Shown in pieces: positions 56,814-64,000 of a stretch of DNA of 64,000 nucleotides (position 1 is the stretch's first letter; each line of letters begins with the position of its first letter). The DNA comes from Bacteroidota bacterium (GTDB lineage Bacteria > Bacteroidota > Bacteroidia > Chitinophagales > Chitinophagaceae). The notes under the pieces are model-generated. The model was not told where the DNA came from. It ran no database searches and worked only from the letters and a program-made list of their open reading frames with translations. Position numbers and translations under genes: made by a program. Location: the NCBI GenBank assembly GCA_030706605.1, contig JAUZOE010000003.1, positions 175,479-239,478 on the forward strand, in the 5' to 3' direction.

Positions 56814-56847
56814 TTTGTTTAAATAATTATATTTATTTTTAAACAAA
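56814..56847 (+). promoter_or_regulatory. Inverted repeat upstream of the CarH-like regulator gene
   Basis: TTTGTTTAAA (56814-56823) and its complement (56838-56847) form a perfect 10-bp inverted repeat with a 14-bp spacer, ending 2 bp before the ATG 56850. A TTTGTTTG precedes it. Such repeats suit binding by a MerR-type regulator; autoregulation is a natural guess. A TTTGTTTAAA also occurs at 63736-63745. Confidence 0.5.
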
Positions 56848-56849
56848 AA

Positions 56850-57743
56850 ATGAATCAATTTTCTATTTCGCAACTTTCTCAATTCTCAGGAATTAAGGCT
56901 CATACCATCAGGATATGGGAACAGCGGTACAATGCACTGGAGCCAAACCGATCAAAAGGAAATACAAGATATTATGATAATTCTCAATTGCGTCGGTTGT
57001 TAAACATTGTGAGTTTAACAGAATGTGATTACAAAATATCTGAAATAGGTTCTTTGCCTGATCAGGAATTATTTGAGCTAATTAAAGAATTGCCGGATAA
57101 CAGTATTGTAAAAAAGCCAATCGAATATTTTGTTTCGCAACTATTGGCTGCCGGGGTTGATTATGATGAGCCGCATTTTGAAAAAATATTTTCTCATTGC
57201 CTCCTGCGCTTTGGTATGAAAGAGACCTATATGAATGTGGTATATCCGATGCTGGTTCGAATTGGATTGATGTGGACAAGCGATACACTGGCACCGGCCC
57301 TTGAGCATTTCATCAGTAATATTATCCGGCAAAAGCTATTTACGACAATTGATTCATTACCATTTCCAAAATCAACCTCAGATACCTGGTTGCTTTTTTT
57401 GCCGGAAAATGAGTTTCACGAGATAGGGCTATTATTTGCCCATTACCTGGTTCGTCTTTCAGGAAGAAAATCAATTTATCTTGGTAGTAATGTTCCGTTG
57501 CACTCACTTACGGCTGTTATAGAAAACACCTTACCCAAAAATTTGCTCCTGTTTTTAGTACACCATGATTCGCCGGTGATTACTCAGGAATATCTAAGTG
57601 AGCTAAATAACAGTTTTACAGGTAAGAATATATATGTAGCTGGTAATAATAATTTAATGGGGCAGATTAAGACTTCTAAAAGGGTTCATTGGTTACAATC
57701 AGTAAAAAATTTAGAAGAACAATTTCAAGATAAAAATGTATAA
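56850..57743 (+). CDS. MerR-family regulator with B12-binding domain (CarH/LitR-like)
   Basis: The 297-aa regulator has a MerR winged helix (residues 1-70; SISQLSQFSGIKAHTIRIWEQ) followed by a helical cap and a cobalamin-binding domain. W142 and E152-H153 give the Wx9EH signature of CarH; E188, H190 and G193 (ExHxxG) match the lower cobalt ligand motif, and LGSNVP fits the fold. The residue matching the light-state His ligand of Thermus CarH (next to the Trp) is Thr143. It heads the carotenoid operon, 32 nt before crtI, and probably represses it. Confidence 0.88.
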   Translation: MNQFSISQLSQFSGIKAHTIRIWEQRYNALEPNRSKGNTRYYDNSQLRRLLNIVSLTECDYKISEIGSLPDQELFELIKELPDNSIVKKPIEYFVSQLLAAGVDYDEPHFEKIFSHCLLRFGMKETYMNVVYPMLVRIGLMWTSDTLAPALEHFISNIIRQKLFTTIDSLPFPKSTSDTWLLFLPENEFHEIGLLFAHYLVRLSGRKSIYLGSNVPLHSLTAVIENTLPKNLLLFLVHHDSPVITQEYLSELNNSFTGKNIYVAGNNNLMGQIKTSKRVHWLQSVKNLEEQFQDKNV

Positions 57744-57775
57744 ATAATTATTGGATAAATTAAACAAATAATTTC

Positions 57776-59272
57776 ATGTCAAAAATCGCAGTAATCGGTT
57801 CAGGATTTTCCGGTTTAAGTGCGGCGGCTTACCTCGCTGCGGCAGGGCATGATATACATGTATTTGAAAAAAACAACAATGCAGGCGGCAGGGCCAGGCA
57901 ATTGAAGACACAGAACGGGTATGTTTTTGACATGGGGCCCAGTTGGTATTGGATGCCCGATATTTTTGAGAAGTTCTTTGCAGATTTTGGGTATTTAGTT
58001 TCTGATTTTTATGAACTGAAATTATTGGATCCTGCATTTGAAGTGGTGTTTGCTAACAGGCAAATAGTAAGCATTCCGGCTAATTATACAGAACTGTGTA
58101 ATCTGTTTGAATCCATAGAAAAAGGAAGTGCGGTACAGCTTGATAAATTTATGCGGGAGGCGCAATATAAATATGAAGCAGGAATGGAAAACCTTGTTTA
58201 TATGCCAGGGTTATCTATTGCCGAATTTGCTGATGCCAATCTCATAAAGGGCGCAATACGATTACAGGTTTTTTCTTCCTTTAGTAAACATGTGCGAAAA
58301 TATTTTTCTCACCCAAAACTAATAGCGCTCATGGAATTTCCGGTTTTATTCCTGGGAGCCATGCCGCAGGATACACCGGCATTGTATAGTTTGATGAATT
58401 ATGCCGGGTTAAAATTAGGAACCTGGTATCCGCATGGGGGTTTTGGAAAAGTGATTGACGCAATGATTCAGGTTGCTGAAAAAAACGGAGTTACGTTTCA
58501 TTTTAATTCCCCTGTAGAAAAAATAACTATAGAAAATAATATGGCTCATAGTGTAGTTGTCAATGAGAAAGAAATTGCATTTGATGCTGTAATTGCGGCA
58601 GCAGATTATCATTACGTTGAAAAAGAATTATTACCGGGTTCTCATCGTAACTATAATGAGGCTTATTGGGAGAAAAAAACCTTTGCTCCATCCTGCCTTA
58701 TTTTTTATATAGGGCTAAATAAAAAAATTAAATCCATACAACACCACACTTTATTTTTTGAAGAAGATTTATTACAACATTCAACAGAAATATATAAAGA
58801 TCCTAAATGGCCTGCCAGGCCATTATTCTATGTTTGTTGCCCTTCACAGTCTGATGATAGTGTAGCACCGCCTGGCCACGAGAATATTTTTTTGCTGATG
58901 CCAATTGCGCCGGGATTGAAAGATAATGAAACGCTCCGTGAAAAATATTTTAATATAATGATACACCGTTTTGAAAAACATATAGATGAGGAAATAGTAA
59001 CCCATATTGATTTTAAAGAAAGCTATTGTGTCAATGATTTTATAGCAGACTACCACTCTTATAAAGGCAATGCTTATGGCCTTGCCAACACACTAATGCA
59101 GACAGCTATATTAAAACCTAAAATACGGAATAAGAAAATCAAAAATTTATTTTATGCCGGCCAGCTTACAGTCCCGGGGCCGGGTGTGCCGCCATCACTT
59201 ATTTCAGGAAAAATATCAGCGGAGCAATTACTTAAATATTTAAAAAACAAAAGTCATGAAGTTGTTATTTGA
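57776..59272 (+). CDS. crtI: Phytoene desaturase (CrtI)
   Basis: The 498-aa FAD enzyme desaturates phytoene, probably to lycopene. The N-terminal dinucleotide motif is AVIGSGFSGLSAAAYLAAAG; GGRARQLKTQNGYVFDMGP and, at the C-terminus, FYAGQLTVPGPGVPPSLISGK are standard CrtI features. It begins the structural part of the operon behind the MerR regulator and ends 17 nt inside crtB, showing tight coupling. Confidence 0.93.
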   Translation: MSKIAVIGSGFSGLSAAAYLAAAGHDIHVFEKNNNAGGRARQLKTQNGYVFDMGPSWYWMPDIFEKFFADFGYLVSDFYELKLLDPAFEVVFANRQIVSIPANYTELCNLFESIEKGSAVQLDKFMREAQYKYEAGMENLVYMPGLSIAEFADANLIKGAIRLQVFSSFSKHVRKYFSHPKLIALMEFPVLFLGAMPQDTPALYSLMNYAGLKLGTWYPHGGFGKVIDAMIQVAEKNGVTFHFNSPVEKITIENNMAHSVVVNEKEIAFDAVIAAADYHYVEKELLPGSHRNYNEAYWEKKTFAPSCLIFYIGLNKKIKSIQHHTLFFEEDLLQHSTEIYKDPKWPARPLFYVCCPSQSDDSVAPPGHENIFLLMPIAPGLKDNETLREKYFNIMIHRFEKHIDEEIVTHIDFKESYCVNDFIADYHSYKGNAYGLANTLMQTAILKPKIRNKKIKNLFYAGQLTVPGPGVPPSLISGKISAEQLLKYLKNKSHEVVI

Positions 59273-60092
59273 TAATTTGTCGGCAGGGGTCAGTAAAATG
59301 ACCACCCAAACTTATAGTACCAGCTTTTCATTGGGTATTTATTTTCTCAACAATCGTCTGCGAAATGCCATTTATGCCATCTATGGTTTTGTGCGTGTAG
59401 CAGATGAAATAGTAGATAGCTTTGAAGGTTATGATAAAAAGCATCTGCTTGAAAAATTCAAACAGGATACTTATGAAGCTATAGAAAGCCGTATATCATG
59501 CAACCCGGTTTTAAATTCATTTCAGCACGCAGTTCACCAGTATAGCATAGAACAGGATCTCATTCATACTTTCTTACAAAGTATGGAAATGGATTTGAGA
59601 AAAGTGGAATATACCAATACCACTTACCAGCAATATATTTTAGGTTCTGCTGAAGTGGTAGGTTTAATGTGCCTGCATGTATTTACAGAGGGCAATATGA
59701 AACTGTATGATGAGTTGAAACCTTATGCTATGAAATTAGGGGCTGCTTTTCAAAAAGTAAATTTTTTAAGAGACATGAAAGATGATTATCATATTTTAGG
59801 AAGAACCTATTTTCCTCAGGTTGATATGAGCAATTTTAGCGGAAGTGCAAAAAAGGAAATAGAAAACGAAATAGAAGAAGATTTTAGAATAGCCCTGGAT
59901 GGCATAAAAAAACTACCGTCTTCAGCAAAGGGAGGAGTATACCTGGCGTATGTCTACTATCGCTCTTTATTTAATAAAATAAAAAAAATACCTGCTCAGA
60001 GGATACTTACTAAAAGAGTAAGAATAAATAATGGCAAAAAAATTGTTATTATGCTAAATTGCCTGTTGCAAAATAAACTGAACTGGGTATGA
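59256..60092 (+). CDS. crtB: Phytoene synthase (CrtB)
   Basis: The 278-aa enzyme condenses two GGPP molecules to phytoene. Two Asp-rich motifs bind the diphosphates through Mg: RVADEIVDSF (DxxxD) near residue 48 and LRDMKDDYHILGRTYFP near residue 172. Its ATG lies 17 nt before the crtI stop, and its stop overlaps the next ATG by 4 nt. No GGPP synthase is nearby, so it must come from elsewhere in the genome. Confidence 0.93.
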   Translation: MKLLFDNLSAGVSKMTTQTYSTSFSLGIYFLNNRLRNAIYAIYGFVRVADEIVDSFEGYDKKHLLEKFKQDTYEAIESRISCNPVLNSFQHAVHQYSIEQDLIHTFLQSMEMDLRKVEYTNTTYQQYILGSAEVVGLMCLHVFTEGNMKLYDELKPYAMKLGAAFQKVNFLRDMKDDYHILGRTYFPQVDMSNFSGSAKKEIENEIEEDFRIALDGIKKLPSSAKGGVYLAYVYYRSLFNKIKKIPAQRILTKRVRINNGKKIVIMLNCLLQNKLNWV

Positions 60093-60592
60093 AAAAAATA
60101 ATATTAAGCCTGTTATTCCTTTATAATGTGACCTGTATGGCAGAAGTGCCTGATATAGGTAAATTAAGACTACTCTATCGTGATGCAGCCCAAAATGAAC
60201 AAACCTGTAGAGAATTAAAAAATATTTTATTAAATAACAAAGAAAAGCCTGATCCATTGTTACTGGGATACAAAGCAAGTGCCACCATGATGATGGCTGG
60301 GTATGTATTCAATCCGTTAACTAAATTATCTTATTTTAAAAAAGGAAGGGGAATGCTTCAGAGAGCTATTCATGCTGATGAAAAAAATGTAGAATTGCGA
60401 TTTTTAAGATTTAATATTCAAACGCATATTCCCTTTTTTTTGGGTTATCATAGTAATATCGAAACGGATAAGATATTTTTATTGAATGAGATTCCTCAAT
60501 TAGCTGATTTTTCGCTAAAAAACTGGATCATTTCGGATTTAAAGAAATCGGATTACCTGACAGATATTGAAAAGAAAAAAATAAGTTTATGA
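60089..60592 (+). CDS. Secreted protein of unknown function in the carotenoid operon
   Basis: The 167-aa protein starts with a signal peptide (about residues 1-18, ending near TCMAE). The rest is predominantly helical with a TPR-like look: KLRLLYRDAAQNEQTCRELK, GYKASATMMMAGYVFNPLTKL, GMLQRAIHADEKNVELRFLRF. I recall similar proteins in other Bacteroidota carotenoid clusters but know no function. It overlaps crtB by 4 nt and idi by 4 nt, so it belongs to the operon. Confidence 0.8.
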   Translation: MKKIILSLLFLYNVTCMAEVPDIGKLRLLYRDAAQNEQTCRELKNILLNNKEKPDPLLLGYKASATMMMAGYVFNPLTKLSYFKKGRGMLQRAIHADEKNVELRFLRFNIQTHIPFFLGYHSNIETDKIFLLNEIPQLADFSLKNWIISDLKKSDYLTDIEKKKISL

Positions 60593-61110
60593 ACGAATTA
60601 TTGATATTAGTTGATGAAAATGATATTGAAACGGGGTGGCTTGATAAACTTACTGTGCATCAAACCGGGGCGCTTCACCGTGCTTTCTCTGTCTTTATTT
60701 TTAATTCAAAAAATGAATTATTGTTGCAGCAAAGAGCTGATGAAAAATACCATTCTGCCGGGCTTTGGAGCAATACCTGCTGCAGCCATCCGGGAAGAGG
60801 TGAAAAGGTTTCAGATGCGGTTAACAGGAGGTTGAAAGAAGAAATGGGCATTCAATGTGATACCATTTTTGAGTTTAGTTTTATATACAAAATGGAATTT
60901 GAAAACGGGTTGACAGAACATGAATTTGATCATGTCTTTTTTGGAAAAAGTGATGATATACCAAATCCGGATAGCAGAGAAGTGAAAAGCTGGAAATATA
61001 TAAGTTTAGAAAAGCTGGAAGAAGAGATGATGATTTGTCCCGGGCAATATTCTGCTTGGCTGAAAATATGTTTGCCCAAAGTAATGGAGCATTTTAATCA
61101 AATAAAATAA
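60589..61110 (+). CDS. idi: Isopentenyl-diphosphate delta-isomerase, type 1
   Basis: The 173-aa Nudix-fold enzyme interconverts IPP and DMAPP. GALHRAFSVFIFNSKNELLLQQR begins the fold, SNTCCSHPG carries the active-site Cys, and RRLKEEMGI is the Nudix-like helix. EHEFDHVFFGK, with its catalytic Glu, follows. It supplies prenyl units for carotenoid synthesis. It starts 4 nt before the end of the preceding gene. Confidence 0.94.
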   Translation: MNELLILVDENDIETGWLDKLTVHQTGALHRAFSVFIFNSKNELLLQQRADEKYHSAGLWSNTCCSHPGRGEKVSDAVNRRLKEEMGIQCDTIFEFSFIYKMEFENGLTEHEFDHVFFGKSDDIPNPDSREVKSWKYISLEKLEEEMMICPGQYSAWLKICLPKVMEHFNQIK

Positions 61111-61119
61111 TTCAAAAAT

Positions 61120-61599
61120 ATGCGTTCATTCGTTTATAATACTGAACAGTTTTTACCTATTACCATAGATACTGCCTGGGATTTTTTTTCCTCGGCCAAT
61201 AATCTTGCTTTGATAACGCCCCCCGAACTGGACTTTAAGATTTTAACAAACCTGGATGGCAAAGAAATAACAGAAGGAATGCTTATCAATTATAGGGTTA
61301 AGCCGTTATTGAACATTCCTCTAAACTGGAAAACCGAAATTGTTAAAATTGAAAAACCGGGAATGTTTACAGACAGGCAATTGAAAGGACCCTATAAAAT
61401 GTGGGAACACACGCATTACTTTATCCAAAAAGACAATGGTGTGCTGATGAAAGATAAAGTGAAGTATCAATTGCCTTTTGGTATTATTGGCCAGGTTGCT
61501 CATTCAATGTTTGTACGTAAAAAAATTGAGCACATATTTATTTACCGGAAAGAAATTTTAAATAAAATATTTAAAGATCATGGAACAAATAATTATTAA
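61120..61599 (+). CDS. SRPBCC/START-fold ligand-binding protein
   Basis: The 159-aa protein has the SRPBCC helix-grip fold seen in polyketide cyclases and coenzyme Q-binding proteins: ITIDTAWDFFSSANNLALITPPELDFKI, MLINYRVKPLLNIPLNWKTEI and GPYKMWEHTHYFI. It has a large hydrophobic cavity in this family, so a carotenoid or isoprenoid carrier is plausible. It lies between idi and crtZ, and overlaps crtZ by 20 nt. Confidence 0.8.
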   Translation: MRSFVYNTEQFLPITIDTAWDFFSSANNLALITPPELDFKILTNLDGKEITEGMLINYRVKPLLNIPLNWKTEIVKIEKPGMFTDRQLKGPYKMWEHTHYFIQKDNGVLMKDKVKYQLPFGIIGQVAHSMFVRKKIEHIFIYRKEILNKIFKDHGTNNY

Positions 61600-62053
61600 T
61601 GCATTTTTTATGCTGGCTGCATTTATCAGCATGGAGGGCGTAGCATGGTTGGCTCATAAATATATCATGCATGGCCTTTTATGGAATTTGCACAAAGATC
61701 ATCATAAAAAAGAAACCGAAGGATTTATAGAACATAATGATTTCTTTTTTCTGATTTTTGCTTTACCGGGTATTGCTTCTTTATTTTTTGGAAGGTTGCA
61801 CGATTATAATTTTCTTTTCTGGATTGGTACAGGCATTACATTATATGGTATGGCCTATTTCCTGGTGCACGATATTTTTATTCATCAGCGGTTTAAACTT
61901 TTTAGAAATACCAATAATGCTTATCTCAAGGCCATACGCAGGGCACATAAAATGCATCATAAACATTTGGGCCGGGAAGACGGGGAATGTTTTGGTATGC
62001 TTTGGGTCCCTTTTAAATTTTTATTTGGCAAAAAATCAAAAAGCCTGGCATGA
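61580..62053 (+). CDS. crtZ: Beta-carotene hydroxylase (CrtZ)
   Basis: The 157-aa integral membrane diiron enzyme shows the histidine-box pattern of fatty-acid and carotenoid hydroxylases: HKYIMHG (HxxxxH), HKDHH (HxxHH), HDIFIHQ (HxxxxH) and HKMHH (HxxHH). It hydroxylates the ionone rings of beta-carotene to give zeaxanthin. Hydrophobic segments surround the boxes. It overlaps the SRPBCC gene by 20 nt and the cyclase gene by 4 nt. Confidence 0.92.
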   Translation: MEQIIINAFFMLAAFISMEGVAWLAHKYIMHGLLWNLHKDHHKKETEGFIEHNDFFFLIFALPGIASLFFGRLHDYNFLFWIGTGITLYGMAYFLVHDIFIHQRFKLFRNTNNAYLKAIRRAHKMHHKHLGREDGECFGMLWVPFKFLFGKKSKSLA

Positions 62054-62784
62054 AAGTTCTTTACCTGCTTATTGATTTCTTTACAGTAATAATTCCACTG
62101 TTGTTTTCTTTTCATCCTAAAATAAAATTTTATAAAACATGGAAAGCTTTTTTTGTAGCTTCCTTTTTTGTAGCCCTTATTTTTCTAATATGGGATAAAG
62201 TTTTTATGGAGCTGGGAGTTTGGAGCTTTAATACCCGATATATCACTGGTGTCTCTTTTTGGCAATTGCCTGTTGAAGAAATCCTTTTCTTTATTTGCGT
62301 CCCATTTTCCTGCGTGTTTACCTATTTCTGTCTTGACAAATTTTATCGCCTTGCCTGGGACCTAAAAACAGAAAGCGTTTTTTGCGTTATACTATCAACA
62401 GGCTTATTGATTGCGGGTATTCTATTCATAGGCAAATTATATACTTCGGTAACATTTTTTAGCACGGCTTTTGTGTGCCTTTCTCTAAAATTTGTTTTTA
62501 AAATCAATTGGTTTGGTAAGGCAATAAGCGTGTATATCATTTTATTAATACCCTTTTTAATAGTGAATGGAATCCTTACAGGTACAGGGTTGGAAGAACC
62601 TGTAGTGAGATATAATAATTCAGAAAACCTCAATATTCGTTTGTTTACTATACCTATTGAAGATATTTTTTATGGATTCGAATTAATTCTTTTGAATCTA
62701 TTCATCTATTTACAATTGTTAAGAAAAAAGGATTCCAGAGGAAAAATTGTAAAATCTGTGCCTAAAGAAACAGCAGCATTTTAA
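62050..62784 (+). CDS. Lycopene cyclase (CrtYcd type, fused)
   Basis: The 244-aa membrane protein carries two lycopene-cyclase domains in one chain, the fused form of the heterodimeric CrtYc/CrtYd cyclases. SFWQLPVEEILFFICVPFS and LFTIPIEDIFYGFELILLNL each contain the P(V/I)E(E/D) motif in matching helices. About seven transmembrane segments are visible. It converts lycopene to beta-carotene. Last gene of the overlapping run; its start overlaps crtZ by 4 nt. Confidence 0.9.
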   Translation: MKVLYLLIDFFTVIIPLLFSFHPKIKFYKTWKAFFVASFFVALIFLIWDKVFMELGVWSFNTRYITGVSFWQLPVEEILFFICVPFSCVFTYFCLDKFYRLAWDLKTESVFCVILSTGLLIAGILFIGKLYTSVTFFSTAFVCLSLKFVFKINWFGKAISVYIILLIPFLIVNGILTGTGLEEPVVRYNNSENLNIRLFTIPIEDIFYGFELILLNLFIYLQLLRKKDSRGKIVKSVPKETAAF

Positions 62785-62906
62785 AGGGATAGTGAAAATT
62801 TTTTGCCCGACCCCCCGGATGCCCCGTTGGAAGAGGGACACAGTAAGGCTGGGTAGTTTTACCGTGATACGACTATCAATATTATAAACTTTTATAAATA
62901 GCTAAG

Positions 62907-63683
62907 ATGAAAAAGACATTACAAATAGCGAATGGCATCGCAGTTATATCCACTATAATTGTTAATTATCTTTCCAATACCGGAGTCTTTAATGGTAAAA
63001 CTGTAGCTGAAATATCAAATAAATATCAAAATTATTTTACGCCTGCGGGATATGCATTTTCAATATGGGGATTGATCTATCTGGGTTTATTGACTTTTGT
63101 AATTTATACGGGCCAAGGACTTTTTAAAAAAATAGAAGATAAATGGCCGGTTTTGGAAATCGGCTGGTGGTTCGTCATTTCCTGCATAGCCAATTCATTT
63201 TGGGTAATAGCATGGCTTTATGAATATACCGGACTTACCGTACTGATCATGATCATAATTTTGATTTCTTTGGTGAAAATAATTTTAAATACCCGTATGG
63301 AATTGGATAATCTTTCTCTCAAGAAGATTGCTTTTGTGTGGTGGCCGTTTAGTATTTATTCTGGCTGGATATGTGTGGCTCTTATAGCTGATATAGCCGC
63401 GTATCTAACCAAAATAAATTGGAACGGATTCGGTATTTCTCAAATTGGATGGACTATTATTATGATTTGCATTGCAGGAATAGTAAACTTATTTATAACT
63501 TGGAAACGCAACATGCGCGAATTTGCTTTGGTAGGTGTTTGGGCTTTAGTGGCAATTGCTGTAGCTAACTGGAATGTTGTAGAATCTATTGTGATAATAG
63601 CTATTGCCGTAGCAGTGATATTATTTATAAGCGTCATGATTCATATTTATAAAAACCATAAAGTTTATCCCCTGAAAAAATGA
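62907..63683 (+). CDS. Tryptophan-rich sensory protein-like (TspO/MBR-related)
   Basis: The 258-aa membrane protein has seven or so transmembrane segments rich in Trp and Tyr. YFTPAGYAFSIWGLIYLGLL resembles the TspO start PPGWVFGPVWTALY, and WWPFSIYSGWICVALIADIA adds another typical motif. It is longer than the 160 residues of classical TspO, so it belongs to a longer subfamily. TspO modulates carotenoid and tetrapyrrole synthesis in Rhodobacter, which fits its place beside the carotenoid genes, but that is only context. Confidence 0.75.
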   Translation: MKKTLQIANGIAVISTIIVNYLSNTGVFNGKTVAEISNKYQNYFTPAGYAFSIWGLIYLGLLTFVIYTGQGLFKKIEDKWPVLEIGWWFVISCIANSFWVIAWLYEYTGLTVLIMIIILISLVKIILNTRMELDNLSLKKIAFVWWPFSIYSGWICVALIADIAAYLTKINWNGFGISQIGWTIIMICIAGIVNLFITWKRNMREFALVGVWALVAIAVANWNVVESIVIIAIAVAVILFISVMIHIYKNHKVYPLKK

Positions 63684-63735
63684 TTTAAATCAAACTAATT
63701 CATCTCATTTAAATATTCCCCTTTTTTTAAAAATA

Positions 63736-63768
63736 TTTGTTTAAATTAATCATAGGTATTTGTTTGAT
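63736..63768 (+). repeat. Direct repeat TTTGTTTAAA/TTTGTTTGAT
   Basis: TTTGTTTAAA (63736-63745) and TTTGTTTGAT (63759-63768) are spaced 23 bp apart after the TspO-like gene. The first matches an arm of the inverted repeat upstream of the CarH-like gene. AT-rich context makes chance likely. Confidence 0.35.
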
Positions 63769-63868
63769 GTTTATAATCTGGGAATTCCAGACTGAAATTT
63801 TTAATTTTCTTTAATAAAACCAAATGTAGCAGGGGATTTAAATTTTGAATAACTGAAAACATTAATTA

Positions 63869-64000
63869 ACCCAAGTTGCTAATTAAAAAGGACATCGATA
63901 AAGAATAATTTTGAGTTACGACACTTAAAAAATCTTTACCGATGCTTAATGAAGATAAAATTATAGCAATTTTCTGTTTAGTGGATGATCTGCTAAAAGG
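63869..64000 (+). mobile_element. Left end of an IS982-family insertion sequence (partial)
   Basis: The element is called from the transposase start at 63942. A likely left end is ACCCAAGTTGC (63869-63879), beginning with the ACCC typical of the family terminal repeats as far as I recall. The right end lies outside the window. Confidence 0.55.
63942..64000 (+). CDS. IS982-family transposase, N-terminal fragment (cut by window edge)
   Basis: Only the first 20 residues are in the window: MLNEDKIIAIFCLVDDLLKG. That opening, with KIxxIFCxVDDxLKG, is a strong match to IS982-family DDE transposases of Bacteroidota as I remember them. The rest, including the catalytic residues, lies beyond base 64000. 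Whether the gene is intact cannot be seen. Confidence 0.8.
   Translation, partial: MLNEDKIIAIFCLVDDLLK

Noticed and set aside
1..64000. CRISPR arrays, tRNA or rRNA genes and prophage
   Set aside because: I saw no regularly spaced repeats, no cloverleaf-like intergenic segments, no rRNA core sequences and no phage structural genes.

Overview
The window reads as a low-GC chromosome segment from a Bacteroidota bacterium, most likely of the Chitinophagaceae. Pointers to this are promoters of the TAnnTTTG type, few Shine-Dalgarno sequences, a secreted metalloprotease ending in a type IX secretion (T9SS) sorting domain, SusC/TonB-type outer-membrane barrels, a futalosine-pathway menaquinone gene, MeaB, DUF4407, and a flexirubin-free carotenoid operon with a fused CrtYcd-type lycopene cyclase. 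Family placement is inference; no rRNA or tRNA gene is visible.

Layout. 1-6.4 kb: the N-terminal part of PEP carboxylase (cut by the window edge), a small secreted or membrane protein behind a perfect 23-bp palindrome, MeaB GTPase, a methyltransferase, a stand-alone Lon N-domain protein, type III pantothenate kinase, LptC and an OsmC protein. 6.4-11.3 kb: a TetR-controlled tripartite efflux operon (TetR, TolC, EmrA, EmrB) with a perfect 15-bp inverted repeat over the promoter. 11.4-15.5 kb: TatC, an L,D-transpeptidase, two VOC proteins and a DUF4407 membrane protein. 15.6-20.2 kb: a LytS/LytTR two-component pair followed by a TonB-type outer-membrane barrel protein; both upstream regions carry GTCGCA elements. 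20.5-24.6 kb: a four-gene operon (GntP-family permease, RidA-like protein, D-serine dehydratase/D-threonine aldolase family PLP enzyme, M19 dipeptidase) that looks like a D-amino-acid scavenging system. 24.7-54.8 kb: mostly housekeeping and envelope genes (OmpA-like lipoprotein, 5'-deoxynucleotidase-like HAD protein, SET-domain protein, ABC-F, MqnE, T9SS M43 protease, nucleoside permease, thioredoxin, DnaE, NlpC/P60, LOG protein, KGSADH-type aldehyde dehydrogenase, RluF, RlmD, TlpA-like protein, parvulin, patatin, LysS). 54.9-56.6 kb: an MsbA-type ABC exporter. 56.8-63.7 kb: a carotenoid (zeaxanthin-type) operon headed by a CarH/LitR-like MerR regulator, followed by a TspO-like protein. The window ends inside an IS982-family transposase.

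How genes work together. The carotenoid genes overlap almost throughout (crtI, crtB, orf, idi, SRPBCC, crtZ, crtYcd), so phytoene synthesis, desaturation, cyclisation and hydroxylation are probably made from one transcript under a B12-type regulator; no GGPP synthase is present here. Two proteins of unknown role, a 167-aa secreted protein and a START-fold protein, are embedded in that operon. The most informative leads are these two proteins, the CarH-like regulator that keeps the cobalamin-binding signature but lacks the residue matching the light-state His ligand, the D-amino-acid operon, the shared GTCGCA sites of the LytTR system, and several clean operator palindromes. Every function below is read from motifs and remembered family features; no database search was run.
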